The position numbers and the translations under genes are program-made. Shown here piece after piece: positions 37,504 to 47,115 of a stretch of 64,000 bases of DNA. The DNA is taken from positions 1,178,001 to 1,242,000 of the forward strand of contig NZ_CP133267.1 of assembly GCF_030915465.1 (NCBI RefSeq), in the 5' to 3' direction. A model generated the notes under the pieces. It did no database searches. It saw only the letters and a list, made by a program, of their open reading frames with translations, and was not told the origin of the DNA. The DNA is from Neobacillus sp. PS3-34. GTDB lineage: Bacteria; Bacillota; Bacilli; Bacillales; Cytobacillaceae. The first letter of the stretch is position 1, and each line of letters opens with the position of its first letter.

Positions 37504-39321
37504 CTATGACAAAAGCTGTTCCATTTCATTCAGTTTTTCTTCAAATACCTTGAGGGCGTCTTCGATTGGCTGCGTGCTTGTCATATCAACGCCAGCTTTT
37601 TTCAGTACTTCGATTGGATAATCTGAGCTGCCGGATTTCAGGAAGTCGATATAACGTTTGACCGCAGGCTCGCCTTCCTCAAGTATCTGCTTGCTTAGTG
37701 AAGTAGCTGCACTGAAGCCGGTTGCATATTGATAAACATAGTAATTGTAATAGAAGTGAGGAATCCTTGACCATTCTAAGCCAATTTCTTCATCAATGGT
37801 AATATCTTCTTCACCAAAGTATTTTTTATTCAAATTATAGTATTCCTGAGTCAGCAATTCTGCAGTCAAAGGCTCATTATTTTGGGCTTTTTGATGGATT
37901 AAATGCTCGAATTCAGCAAACATGGTCTGGCGGAAAACCGTTCCTCTGAAGCCTTCAAGATAATGGTTCAAAAGGTAAAGGCGCTTCTGTTCATCGTCAA
38001 TTGTTTTTAGCAAATAATCATTCAATAAAGCTTCGTTGCAGGTTGAAGCCACTTCAGCAACAAAAATTGAATAGTTTCCATACGGATACGGCTGTGTTTT
38101 ACGTGTATAGTAGCTGTGGACTGAGTGCCCGAACTCATGGGCAAGCGTAAACAAGTTATTCACATTGTCCTGCCAGTTCATTAAAATATACGGATTAGTG
38201 CCGTATGTACCAGAAGAATAGGCTCCGCTGCGTTTTCCTTTATTCTCATGAATATCAACCCATCGATTTTCAAAGCCTTCCTTGAGAACCTCGATATATT
38301 CTTCTCCAAGCGGTTTAAGTCCCTCTAAAATCATATCCTTCGCTTCTTCATATTTTACTTCCATTTTTACATCCTTCACTAGAGGAGTATAAAGGTCGTA
38401 CATATGGAGTTCCTGTAGCGCAAGAACCTTTTTGCGCAGCTTTATATAACGGTGCAGCAAATGAAGATTGTCGCTAACCGTGTTCACAAGGTTATCATAA
38501 ACGCTCTCAGGGATATTATTGTCAGCCAATGCTGCTTGTCTGGCAGAATCATATTTGCGGATACGGGCATTGAAATTGTCTCTTTTTACATTTCCACTTA
38601 ACGTACTTGCAAATGTATTACGGAATTTTCCGTATGTATCATAAACAGCTTTAAAAGAGTCATGGCGGACACGCTGGTCTGCGCTTTCCAGGAACCTGGA
38701 GTACCTGCCATGTGTTACTTCGACTTCCTCCCCATTTTCGTCTTGAATGGTTGGAAATTCTAAATCGGCATTATTCAGCATCCCAAAAGTATTGCTTGAA
38801 GAATTTAGGACTTCAGAAGCTTCGGCAAGCAATGCCTCCTGTTCAGCCGAAAGCACATGGGGCCTTTGCAGGTTGATTTCCTCAAGTGCATGCTCATACA
38901 ATTTCAATTCAGGTTTTTCTGACAGGAATCCTTTGATTGTATTTTCATCTACTGAAAGGATCTCAGGAACAATATATGCCAGTTGGCTTCCTGCCTGTGA
39001 ATACAGGCTTTTCACCTTTCCATCCAAGCCTTGATAAAAGGAATTGGTCGTATCCTGGTCGTATCTCATATGTGCATAGGTATAGAGCTTGCTAATACGC
39101 TCAAGAAGCCTGTCTTGATACTGAAGGGCATCAAAAAGGACTTGGGCACTCTCTCCAAGTTTCCCTTGAAATTCTTTTATACCAGGAATCAGCTCTTTTA
39201 CCCCATTAAATTCTTTTTCCCATTCTTCATCACTTGAAAAAATATCCTCCAGGCGCCATGTATCCTCAACCGGGATTTCCTTACGCACAGGCAGAGATTT
39301 TACCGCTGTTTCGTTTGCCAT
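37504..39321 (-). CDS. pepF: Oligoendopeptidase F
   Basis: 605 residues, M3 family zinc metallopeptidase. The HExxH motif is in FTLAHEFGHSVHSYY, with the third ligand in FVAEVASTCNE. It cleaves short peptides in the cytoplasm, consistent with flanking oligopeptide transporters and with yjbG/pepF of B. subtilis at the same site. The start at 39321 is preferred over 39327 because GGAGG then lies six bases upstream. Confidence 0.96.
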   Translation of the reverse strand: MANETAVKSLPVRKEIPVEDTWRLEDIFSSDEEWEKEFNGVKELIPGIKEFQGKLGESAQVLFDALQYQDRLLERISKLYTYAHMRYDQDTTNSFYQGLDGKVKSLYSQAGSQLAYIVPEILSVDENTIKGFLSEKPELKLYEHALEEINLQRPHVLSAEQEALLAEASEVLNSSSNTFGMLNNADLEFPTIQDENGEEVEVTHGRYSRFLESADQRVRHDSFKAVYDTYGKFRNTFASTLSGNVKRDNFNARIRKYDSARQAALADNNIPESVYDNLVNTVSDNLHLLHRYIKLRKKVLALQELHMYDLYTPLVKDVKMEVKYEEAKDMILEGLKPLGEEYIEVLKEGFENRWVDIHENKGKRSGAYSSGTYGTNPYILMNWQDNVNNLFTLAHEFGHSVHSYYTRKTQPYPYGNYSIFVAEVASTCNEALLNDYLLKTIDDEQKRLYLLNHYLEGFRGTVFRQTMFAEFEHLIHQKAQNNEPLTAELLTQEYYNLNKKYFGEEDITIDEEIGLEWSRIPHFYYNYYVYQYATGFSAATSLSKQILEEGEPAVKRYIDFLKSGSSDYPIEVLKKAGVDMTSTQPIEDALKVFEEKLNEMEQLLS

Positions 39322-39428
39322 TTTCATCCTCCATTCAGTATTTCGTGTATCGAAAAAAATCGCATATTGATTATATTCTACTTTTCTAAAGATATTCCTC
39401 CTGTTTTCTAGAAAAAGGAATGATTTTA

Positions 39429-40637
39429 TTATGCCCGGCTTTCTAATTCCTTCTCTATTATTCCCCAGTAATTATGATAAAAAGTATTCTCCATGTCCTG
39501 CTGTTCACACATAGAATTTGGAATTTCCAAGCTTTTATTCAATTGGTAAAAACCCATTTTTTTACGAGTTAATAATCCAATTGCAGTTAGAGTTTCCATA
39601 TAATGAAATACTGCAGACCGAAAATCAGAATGGCCTGCTTGCGGCAGGAAACGGAGAGCAACATCCTTTCTCTTAATACGGTGCTGGATTGTCTGATTCG
39701 CAGCAGCAAGCGAGAGTATTTCTCCTGGCCTCTTGTGGCGAATATAATCAAGATACAAATAGGATTGCCATACGATAGGTGAAGATTCTATATATGGGGC
39801 ATCTTTGACGGGAAGTCCAAGAACAGGCGGCAATAAAAAGAGGTTTAAGTGGTTTTGATACATTTCATGGATAAATGACAGTGACTTTGCATTATGGTAA
39901 TGAACAAAATTCTGTTTAACCGTTTGGATCGCTCTTTTCCACACATTTAAAGGAACATGGAAGCTATGAGAAGGGGCTAACAAGGAATTCAAGGTCATTT
40001 TTTCTTCTTTTCTGATGGATGTATTCGCGATGGTATTTTTAGAGGAATAGGGGTGAAGGCAATTTGTTTGGATAAATATCCGATTTTCAGGACAATAATA
40101 GGGAATTGTCCATTCGGAATTTTTTTTCTGTAAAAATAAATACTGGAATTTTGATAAAACAACCGAGTGTTGATTTTTTCGATGAAAATGCATGGCGCCA
40201 AGTATCCAAATCGGGATATAGTTGTTCCTCAAATAGGATTGGGTCCGCTTGGAAACAGCCTCCTGCGATATCTGGGAGCACTGGAATTCCAAAGCATATC
40301 TCTGTCCATTTAATAAAAATATTATATCTGGGCGCTGGCGGATTTCTTTAATATAGAACTCTAACTCGGCAATTATTTTTTGTTTTCTCAGCCATTGATA
40401 TAGCTGCTTTTTACCCTGCAGATGGTATTCTGTTTCACCCTCAAAATAATCCTGACATGATCCTCCTTTTAAATGGGAAAAATGATAAATTTTTTTGTCA
40501 CCCAGCTTTAAAATCACTGGTTCACCACAGGCAGGACAGTGAAATTTTTCTCTGCTGCGAAAATATAACAGGCTTTCTTTTTTATAATGATTACCCAGGC
40601 AAAGCTTTTTCCCATCTTTTGTATATGCGGTCAACAA
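39429..40637 (-). CDS. coiA: Competence protein CoiA
   Basis: 402 residues, TTG start behind AAGGAGGGA. The N-terminal zinc-type module reads FHCPACGEPVIL ... HFSHLKGGSC. It is followed by a nuclease-like region, RQRPDIIFLLNGQRYALEFQCSQIS, with the PD-(D/E)xK pattern. CoiA promotes recombination of incoming single-stranded DNA during transformation. In B. subtilis it is ComK-controlled and adjacent to mecA, as here with an IS remnant and cls in between. Confidence 0.93.
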   Translation of the reverse strand: MLTAYTKDGKKLCLGNHYKKESLLYFRSREKFHCPACGEPVILKLGDKKIYHFSHLKGGSCQDYFEGETEYHLQGKKQLYQWLRKQKIIAELEFYIKEIRQRPDIIFLLNGQRYALEFQCSQISQEAVSKRTQSYLRNNYIPIWILGAMHFHRKNQHSVVLSKFQYLFLQKKNSEWTIPYYCPENRIFIQTNCLHPYSSKNTIANTSIRKEEKMTLNSLLAPSHSFHVPLNVWKRAIQTVKQNFVHYHNAKSLSFIHEMYQNHLNLFLLPPVLGLPVKDAPYIESSPIVWQSYLYLDYIRHKRPGEILSLAAANQTIQHRIKRKDVALRFLPQAGHSDFRSAVFHYMETLTAIGLLTRKKMGFYQLNKSLEIPNSMCEQQDMENTFYHNYWGIIEKELESRA

Positions 40638-40696
40638 TTTTCTTCCCTCCTTTATAGAAAATTTCGATGTAAAGCATAAAAAATCCTTTTTTAAAA

Positions 40697-40728
40697 GAAA
40701 AAGCTCTTATGCATAAAGAGCTTTCAGA
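40697..40728 (-). terminator. Hairpin terminator containing direct-repeat copy 1
   Basis: AAGCTCTTATGCAT / AAAGAGCTT hairpin with a T tract on the minus strand. TTATGCATAAAGAGCTTTC at 40707-40725 recurs at 41667-41685, flanking the IS remnant. Confidence 0.7.
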
Positions 40729-40732
40729 TTGT

Positions 40733-40778
40733 CGACAAAGGCTGCGAGACAACTCTCGCTGCCTTTGATTTTTTAAAA
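40733..40778. terminator. Hairpin at the left border of the IS region
   Basis: CAAAGGCTGCGAGA / TCTCGCTGCCTTTG with one mismatch, followed by ATTTTTT on the plus strand. Confidence 0.6.
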
Positions 40779-40789
40779 AAATTCATTTG

Positions 40790-40925
40790 GATGGTGTGAT
40801 TTGCGCTCCAGGTGCTTGCTTTCCGGGGGGCGTTCGTCGAGCCTCCTCAGCGCAAGAGAGCGCTTGCGGGGTCTCGACTGGAACGCTGATCCCCCCAGGA
40901 GTCAAGCACCTTCCGCTCCAATCTA
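40790..40925 (-). repeat. GC-rich dispersed repeat, copy 1 (minus orientation)
   Basis: On the minus strand it starts TTGGAGCGGAAGGTGC, contains GTCGAGACCCCGCAAGCG and GAGGAGGCTCGACGAACG, and ends CCGGAAAGCAAGCACCTGGAGCG. It is the same family as 41398-41586 and 55022-55212 and abuts the IS1182 remnant. Confidence 0.85.
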
Positions 40926-41309
40926 CTAGCACCGTTACCCTCAGAACGATATACCAGATCATTGGTGCTTTAGTCGCCTTTTTAGGCATCTGCCATGTCC
41001 AGGTGGCCAGTTTCTTCAGATTCATGGCAACAAACGTAAGCATCGCCTGCATGGACAATTTTTTTAGCCCCCTAAGGGTTGTCCATCGCATGCCATGCTT
41101 TTCCTTCGCATCCGCAAAGGCACGTTCGATCTCTTCCTTGCGTTTGGCTGGATGAAGACCATCTTGAACAAAACGACTGGATCGATACTTAGACGGCCAA
41201 CCCCCGAATAGAGGTGCTCCACCAATGGGTAAATAAAAGAGAAGTCGATGGCCGGCTTGAGCTTGCGGACTAAATGGTCTTCAGGGACCAGTTGATCAAT
41301 CCTAAGCAT
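40926..41309 (-). mobile_element. IS1182-family transposase remnant with internal deletion
   Basis: The N-terminal part LVPEDHLVRKLKPAIDFSFIY ... GRLSIDPVVLFKMVFIQ is typical of IS1182-family transposases. At about 41152 it jumps, with a frame change, directly to a C-terminal section (AKRKEEIERAFADAKEKHG, then MRWTTLRGLKKLSMQAML). The central DDE catalytic region is missing, so the element cannot move by itself. Several hundred residues are lost relative to full-length family members. Confidence 0.85.
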
Positions 41310-41397
41310 CTCTATTTATCACGTTCGTTGGGTTGGTTCTGGTCATCATCGTAGTTCACCTCATAGTCGTTTTAAAAAGAAGTGCCTGAAACCCAGT

Positions 41398-41586
41398 TGA
41401 TTGGAGCGGAGGGTGGCGACTCCTCGAAAATGCTATCGCATTTCCTTCGTGCGTGGGCGGATTCAGGGATGCTATTCATTGTCCTGCGGGATCAGCGGGA
41501 TAGGTGAGACCCCACAGCCGCTTTTAGCGGCGAGGAGGCTCACCGCCCGCCCCGTGGAAAGCGTCCACCTGCAGCGGAAATCAACG
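41398..41586 (+). repeat. GC-rich dispersed repeat, copy 2
   Basis: Begins TTGATTGGAGCGGAGGGTGG and ends CACCTGCAGCGGAAATCAACG. It shares CTCCTCGAAAATGCT, GGTGAGACCCCACAG and GAGGAGGCTCACCGCCCG with copy 3. The GC content contrasts sharply with its surroundings. Confidence 0.88.
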
Positions 41587-41620
41587 AGTCTTTTACTTAA
41601 TTACATTTTAAAAAGAAGAA

Positions 41621-41690
41621 AGACTGCAGGCAAACTCGAAAGAGTTTGTCTACAGTCTGAAAGTTTTTATGCATAAAGAGCTTTCTCGTA
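41621..41690. repeat. Hairpin plus direct-repeat copy 2 at the right border of the IS region
   Basis: GACTGCAGGCAAACTC GAAA GAGTTTGTCTACAGTC is a hairpin (41621-41656) followed by TTATGCATAAAGAGCTTTC (41667-41685). The latter is identical to 40707-40725 and probably also terminates cls on the minus strand. Confidence 0.75.
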
Positions 41691-41730
41691 AATAATTTTA
41701 TATTTAATATTATCATGCCCCTTAAAGTGG

Positions 41731-43249
41731 TTAAAGGAGGGGCGACAACAGTCTTGAGGTCGACTCCAGCAGACGGTAGCCCAGATGCCTTTTATTAAAT
41801 GATTTAAATTCCAGCTCTCTGGAAAAATCGAGGTCATTTAAATATTCATCAACAAGCTTTTGAGTGCTTTTTGTTCTATACAAGAAGGCATTGACTTCAA
41901 AATTCAAATGGAAGCTGCGCATATCCATGTTGGAGGTTCCTATGGATGCCAATTCATGATCAACAATGACCATCTTGCTGTGCATGAAGCCATTTTCATA
42001 CTCATAAATTTTGACCCCAGCCTCTAACAGCTCTGGAAAATAGGAGCGGGAGGCATGGAAAACAATTCTTTTGTCAGGCTGTTAGGAACAAGCAGCCTGA
42101 CATCAATTCCACTCAATGCAGCAACCTTAATCGCTGAAAATATATCCTCATCAGGGATAAAATAAGGAGAAGCAATCCACACTGATTCCCGCGCAGACGT
42201 AATCATTGAGAAAAAAATATTCTTAATAACACTCCACTCATTATCTGGACCACCCGCTATTAGATGTACTCCACCATGGCTTAGCCCATCGATTTCAGGT
42301 GACAAATACTCATCTGTTAAAAAACTATGATTCGTTGTATAATACCAGTCCTGCAGAAAAATCAGCTGAAGTGTCCTTACCGCTTCACCCTTAAGCATCA
42401 AATGAGTGTCTCTCCAAAACCCAATGCTTTTGTCGCGTCCCAGATATTCATCCCCAATATTAAGCCACCCACAAAACCAACTGTTCCATCGATTACAATA
42501 ATTTTACGGTGATTGCGAAAATTAAATTTGTTATTTAGGAATGGCAGCCTAACCCGCCCAAAAGCAATTGTTTCAATCCCTGCATTTTTCAATTCTGAAA
42601 TGTATTTCTTTGAAAGTTGCCACGAGCCAACTGCATCATATAAAAAACGAACTTTGACTCCTTCGTGCGCCTTCTTAATCAAAACATCCTTAATTTCTTT
42701 GCCGATATTATCATGGCGGACAATATAGTATTCAAGATGAATATGGTGTTTTGCCTTTTTTAACTCATTTATGATATGCTCAAACGTTTCTTGCCCGTTT
42801 GTCAATGTTTTGGTGGAAGTATCAAAGGAAATAGGACTGTTCCCAAGCCTTTGTGCCAAAGAAAACAAACTTCGCTGATGGATGCCGAGCTGTTGAATTT
42901 TTTCTTCGTTTCGCCGGTCCTTATCCCCCTCGACAGTAAGAAATGCCTGTTTATCAAGAAAGTATTTTTTTCTGTACATTCTTTCCTTTCGGTAACTTCT
43001 GCCGAATAACAGATAAAAAATGAATCCAACGAGCGGAAAGCTTCCTAGCACCACAAGCCAGGTTAAAGTCTGGGTTGGATGCCTATTTTCAAAGAAGATA
43101 ACAAAGCTAATAAATATGACAGAAAGCGTTACAAAGACACTCAAAAAACTGACTACTCCGCCTTCCAGCTTAGCTCTAAATATAAAGAAAAAAACAGAAA
43201 GGAACAAAACAAAAAGAATGACCCTAAAAGTATTCTTCAAAAAAATCAC
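41731..43249 (-). CDS. cls: Cardiolipin synthase (multiple frameshifts)
   Basis: About 505 residues over three fragments. Two N-terminal membrane helices (VILFVLFLSVFFFIF, FLSVFVTLSVIFISFVIFF) and a nuclease-linker PLDNc part precede two phospholipase D motifs: FRNHRKIIVIDG and FMHSKMVIVDHELASIGTSNMD. Missing bases near 42475 and 42080 break the frame. Corrected joins read GGLNIGDEYLGRDKSIG and LVPNSPDKRIVFHASRSYFPE. The enzyme condenses two phosphatidylglycerols to cardiolipin. Probably intact in the real genome. It separates coiA and mecA, which are adjacent in B. subtilis. Confidence 0.88.
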
Positions 43250-43286
43250 CCGCCGCCAAATGCTGTTAAACCTGTAAGTAAATCAT

Positions 43287-43322
43287 GTTAAAAAAAGACC
43301 GATTTCATGAATGAAATCGGCG
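43287..43322 (-). terminator. Intrinsic terminator after mecA
   Basis: CCGATTTCATTCATGAAATCGG stem on the minus strand followed by T tract. Confidence 0.88.
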
Positions 43323-43327
43323 CGCTT

Positions 43328-44002
43328 TTAACCAAAATGCTTTCTTAATTCTACAAAAACATGTTCAGAAATTATTTCTTTTCCATATTCCTCAATTCGG
43401 TATATTGAAACCTGTGTCTCAGAACCGTACTCTAGAAGAATGCTTAAAATGTCATCAATCTGATCTTCTTCAAAAACATCTTCTGGGAACTCTGCATAAA
43501 GATAGTATTTTCCTTCAAAGTGATAAAGCTTGGTGATCAGCTCATCCAACCCCATACGGTTCGATAAGGAAAGTATATCTTCAAAGTCGCTAAACGCCAG
43601 CAGGAATTCGAGTGTTTCTTCTTCTAATAAATCTTCTTCCTGTATGCCGGAACGCGGATTAAATTGCTGATCCAGAAGTTCTTCAATTTTTTCATCAACA
43701 GGAATGTCCTTTAATTTGTCATTTGGTATCGGCAGCTCGAATTTTTGTCCATCTTTAGACAACTGGGCTTTTGTTACCAGTACTTCCAAGCCTTTATCTA
43801 ATGCCTGAACTTGAATCCATAGCGGTCCCTCGACTGCAAATTCCTCTTCCTGATGTACCTCATCCATCATTTCCCAAAATAACTCTTCGCTCCGCTCACG
43901 GTTATACCATATTTCTTCGCGATCGAATCCTCTTTCCTCTATATCAATATATGAGATATAAAACTTAACAGTGTGTTCATTTATACGTTCAATTTCCATC
44001 AT
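43328..44002 (-). CDS. mecA: Adapter protein MecA
   Basis: 224 residues. The N-terminal ComK/ComS-binding region is MEIERINEHTVKFYISYIDIE. A central acidic linker follows (IQEEDLLEEETLE), then the C-terminal ClpC-binding domain (KYYLYAEFPEDVFEEDQIDDI). MecA targets the competence activator ComK to ClpCP for degradation and affects sporulation. The ATG at 44002 is eight bases from GGAGG; the next ATG is one codon in. Its neighbours coiA and spx match the B. subtilis order. Confidence 0.95.
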   Translation of the reverse strand: MMEIERINEHTVKFYISYIDIEERGFDREEIWYNRERSEELFWEMMDEVHQEEEFAVEGPLWIQVQALDKGLEVLVTKAQLSKDGQKFELPIPNDKLKDIPVDEKIEELLDQQFNPRSGIQEEDLLEEETLEFLLAFSDFEDILSLSNRMGLDELITKLYHFEGKYYLYAEFPEDVFEEDQIDDILSILLEYGSETQVSIYRIEEYGKEIISEHVFVELRKHFG

Positions 44003-44265
44003 CAATACTCCCTCCCTTTCCAGAATTGAAGGGACAAATTACCCCTAAGAAGATGATATTTCTTTATCTTTTACCCAAAATGATGCCCTTTATTCCTCTA
44101 CATCAAGTTGGTTAGTTATTGCCTTGTACTTATATTTTATGATAAAAAAAAGAATATGGGAAATAAAATATCAATTAATGGCAAAAACAGTTATTCGCCT
44201 AATGATATTCCTTCATTTTACCAAATCCTTTAATACTGTACAATTTTATTGTCTTCAAAAAACAG

Positions 44266-44297
44266 CAAAAAAGCCTTCAAATTTTCATGAAGGCTTG
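44266..44297 (-). terminator. Intrinsic terminator after spx
   Basis: AAGCCTTCATG / TTGAAGGCTT hairpin with T6 on the minus strand. Confidence 0.88.
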
Positions 44298-44305
44298 TGA
44301 AATAA

Positions 44306-44701
44306 CTAATTTACCATACGCTGCGCTTCTCGAAGCTGGAATGTGCGTACCTTCCTAGGAAGGAATCGACGTATCTCATCTTCGTTATATCCTACCTGCA
44401 GACGCTTTTCATCTATGATGATCGGCCTACGGAGCAACCCTGGATTATCTTTAATTAATTCAAATAAATTTTGCAGTGGCATTGCTTCTAAATTAACATC
44501 CAGCTTTTGAAAAGTCTTCGATCTGGTTGAAATAATTTCGTCAGTTCCATCCTCGGTCATACGAAGTATTTCTTTAATTTCATCAATTGACAAAGGTTCA
44601 GAAAAAATATTTCTTTCTGAATATGGGATTTCATGTTCTTCTAACCATGACTTTGCTTTACGGCATGATGTACAACTTGGTGAAGTGTATAGTGTTACCA
44701 T
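44306..44701 (-). CDS. spx: Global redox regulator Spx
   Basis: 131 residues of the ArsC-like Spx family, with the redox CxxC at Cys10 and Cys13 ([10 protein letters not shown]), [10 protein letters not shown], and [15 protein letters not shown]. Spx binds the RNA polymerase alpha subunit under disulfide stress, activating thioredoxin genes and interfering with activators. It is kept low by ClpXP with SpxH, also encoded here. The C-terminus (AQRMVN) differs from the B. subtilis LAN-type tail but ends similarly. Monocistronic, long upstream region. Confidence 0.96.
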   Translation of the reverse strand: MVTLYTSPSCTSCRKAKSWLEEHEIPYSERNIFSEPLSIDEIKEILRMTEDGTDEIISTRSKTFQKLDVNLEAMPLQNLFELIKDNPGLLRRPIIIDEKRLQVGYNEDEIRRFLPRKVRTFQLREAQRMVN

Positions 44702-44702
44702 T

Positions 44703-45141
44703 AGGTTTCACACTCCTTATTTATTGTCATTCCATATATAAGAAATAAAAACTTAGCAGTTAAAATTAAGGCCTAAATTAAAATTAGTTTAAATAAGTAA
44801 TTTCTATCATTTATTATACACTACATTTTTTTAAAAAGGTATATCTTTTTTTAAAACGCAGGTCTGCTATAAGAATAAACTTTTCTCTGTATTAGACGAA
44901 CAAATCCCTAAAAAGTTTCATTTTTTTCGAAAAGTTTATTGTTTTACTCCCTCCTTAAAATACATATAGTATATAATTCGATTTTAAGGCGAAATTTTAT
45001 GTAGGTTGGAGTAGGATAAATTTCAAAAAATTATTTCTTTGTTTTTATTTACCCGCTTTTTCAATACATAAACATTTTTTTATATTTTTTTATTCTCATT
45101 TATAAAAATATAATGAAAACGTTTCATTACCTCTTTTCAGC
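44703..45141. other. Long AT-rich region upstream of spx
   Basis: About 440 bp without an ORF, expected to hold the spx promoter(s). A cre-like TGAAAACGTTTCA occurs at 45114-45126 but is one base short of the consensus. I see nothing else I can support. Confidence 0.4.
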
Positions 45142-45719
45142 CTATTTCTTTATTTCGTCCATTAGGTCTCCCCTTCCCTCGTTTTTATCAAATGTTAAAA
45201 CCTCTTCCACCGGCTCGTAGGAATCACCATAAAAATGCTTATCTTTATAAGTATGAATCATATTGTAAGTAGTTTTCATTGCTTCATAAATATTCTCCTC
45301 AGATTCATTCCCCGGTGACCAATATAAAATTTCCATTTGGTTTATCTCGTTTGTAGCCAAAGATTTCCGTTGGTATCCTATTGACTTGGCATGCTCAAAA
45401 CCTTCTCTTTTATAAAAACGCAATCGCTTTTCAGTATCTGTGTCTTCATAATTAATCGGTTCCACCTCGAGAATAATCGGTTTTCCCTTTTCCTTAAGCT
45501 TTTCAAGCAGCTTATGTCCCACTTGCCCCGTGAATCCTTTGAAACATATAAATAATCAATAAATACAAAATGATCCAGTTCCGCATACATCAAAACATGA
45601 TGCGGTCCTTCGTCCTTGGTGTAAATATCACTCTTTTCTGTAAGCAAAGTTTCTATATGCTCTTTGGACTTCATTTCTTCTATTGGAAAGTATTTATTTA
45701 ATTTTTCATACCAGTTCAT
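45142..45719 (-). CDS. yjbC: GNAT acetyltransferase, YjbC family (frameshifted)
   Basis: About 192 residues from the ATG at 45719 (GAGGAGG site). A missing G near 45522 splits the frame. Corrected, the acetyl-CoA loop region reads VSKDSRGKVGHKLLEKLKEKGKP, followed by ILEVEPIN and LRFYKREGF, typical of GNAT folds. In B. subtilis yjbC sits directly before spx and is transcribed with it, as the orientation here allows. Substrate unknown. Confidence 0.85.
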
Positions 45720-45917
45720 CAATATATCCTCCTCAAATTTTCTCTGTACGGTTTTTACCCTATTAGTAACAAAAAACACATAAAAATCTCATTTTTAAAA
45801 GTATTTGTGGATTGACCTCTTTCAATACAGCAAAAGTTCTTTTAAAATGTAAATAGAGATTAATGAATTTCGGCTGGCGATCCTCACAAGCCTGCCTGAA
45901 AAGAATGGAGGATTATC

Positions 45918-46103
45918 ATGGGTGGATACATATTTGATTTAACTGTTGTAGCACTGTTAATCGTTGGAATTACCGCTTTAATGGGTGTTATTACAAACGG
46001 GATCGGAGAAAATCTGTTCGGAGGAAAGAAACGATCTGAATTCGTTGATCAGTCAGCAAAATATCAGACAGGCTGGAAAGCTGTTGGAGGCAATAAAAAG
46101 TAA
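45918..46103 (+). CDS. Small single-helix membrane protein
   Basis: 61 residues. One hydrophobic segment (IFDLTVVALLIVGITALMGVI) is followed by a soluble basic tail (GKKRSEFVDQSAKYQTGWKAV). The ribosome site is AATGGAGGAT. No named family recognised. It is between yjbC and oppF and ends before a bidirectional terminator. Confidence 0.75.
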   Translation: MGGYIFDLTVVALLIVGITALMGVITNGIGENLFGGKKRSEFVDQSAKYQTGWKAVGGNKK

Positions 46104-46141
46104 ACGGCTCCATTCTCTAAAATAAATGTGAAAACTAAAGC

Positions 46142-46180
46142 AAAAAAAGACGATCTCAGAAGTTGAGATCGTTCTTTTTT
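46142..46180. terminator. Bidirectional terminator after oppF
   Basis: AAAAAAAGACGATCTCA / TGAGATCGTTCTTTTTT stem, serving the opp operon and the small membrane gene. Confidence 0.88.
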
Positions 46181-47113
46181 AGTCTCTATAAGTCATTTTA
46201 AGCTGTTCAAATTCTTTAAGTGAGCAGTATACAAAATGGCCAGGTCTTACTTCACGCATTTCGAGTTCTTCACCTTCAGCGTAATTATGGACGCTTGGAT
46301 TATAAGAAACGCGTTTCCGTGTACGCTCTGATTCCGGATCCGGAATCGGAATAGCTGAAAGCAATGACTGTGTATACGGATGCAGTGGATTCTTATAAAG
46401 ATCTTCAGCAGGTGCAAGCTCCACAAGCTTACCAAAGTACATAACACCGATACGGTCACTAATGTATTTTACCATTGATAAGTCGTGGGCGATGAATAGG
46501 TATGTTAATCCCTTTTCACGCTGCAGTTTCTTCATTAGGTTTACTACCTGTGCCTGAATTGAAACGTCAAGTGCAGAGATTGGTTCATCAGCTATGATGA
46601 ATTCAGGTTCTACAGCAAGTGCTCTTGCAATTCCGATACGTTGCCTTTGTCCGCCTGAGAACTCATGCGGGTAACGGTTAGCATGCTCTTTATTTAATCC
46701 AACTGTTTCAAGCAGCTCATATACGCGCTCCATACGGGCCTTTTACTTTTTGCGAGGCCATGGATATCTATACCTTCTGCAATGATATCTGCTACAGTCA
46801 TCCTTGGATTAAGGGAAGCATACGGATCCTGGAAAATCATTTGCATTTTCCGGTTAAATTTCTTAAGTTCCTTGGCAGATTTCTGCCCATGAACATTTTC
46901 GCCATCAAAAAATACCTGTCCATCCGTTGCATCATAAAGACGAATGATCGTACGGCCTGTTGTTGATTTACCACAGCCTGATTCACCAACAAGTCCAAGA
47001 GTTTCTCCCTTATAAATGTCAAAGGATACCCCATCAACTGCTTTAACCAGATTGGGTCTGCCAACGTTAAAATGCTGCTTTAAATTTTTGATTTCTACTA
47101 ACTTTTCTGCCAT
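46179..47113 (-). CDS. oppF: Oligopeptide ABC transporter ATPase OppF (frameshifted)
   Basis: About 311 residues. Walker A is GESGCGKST, the signature is [14 protein letters not shown] and Walker B is [13 protein letters not shown]. One A is missing in an A run near 46743; corrected, the join reads [19 protein letters not shown]. It has the OppF/DppF C-terminal extension with [12 protein letters not shown]. With OppD it powers peptide uptake through OppB-OppC. Last gene of oppABCDF, 2 bp after oppD. Confidence 0.93.
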
Positions 47114-47115
47114 GA

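Noticed and set aside
45114..45126. CcpA cre site upstream of spx
   Set aside because: TGAAAACGTTTCA is one base short of the cre spacing; too weak to call.
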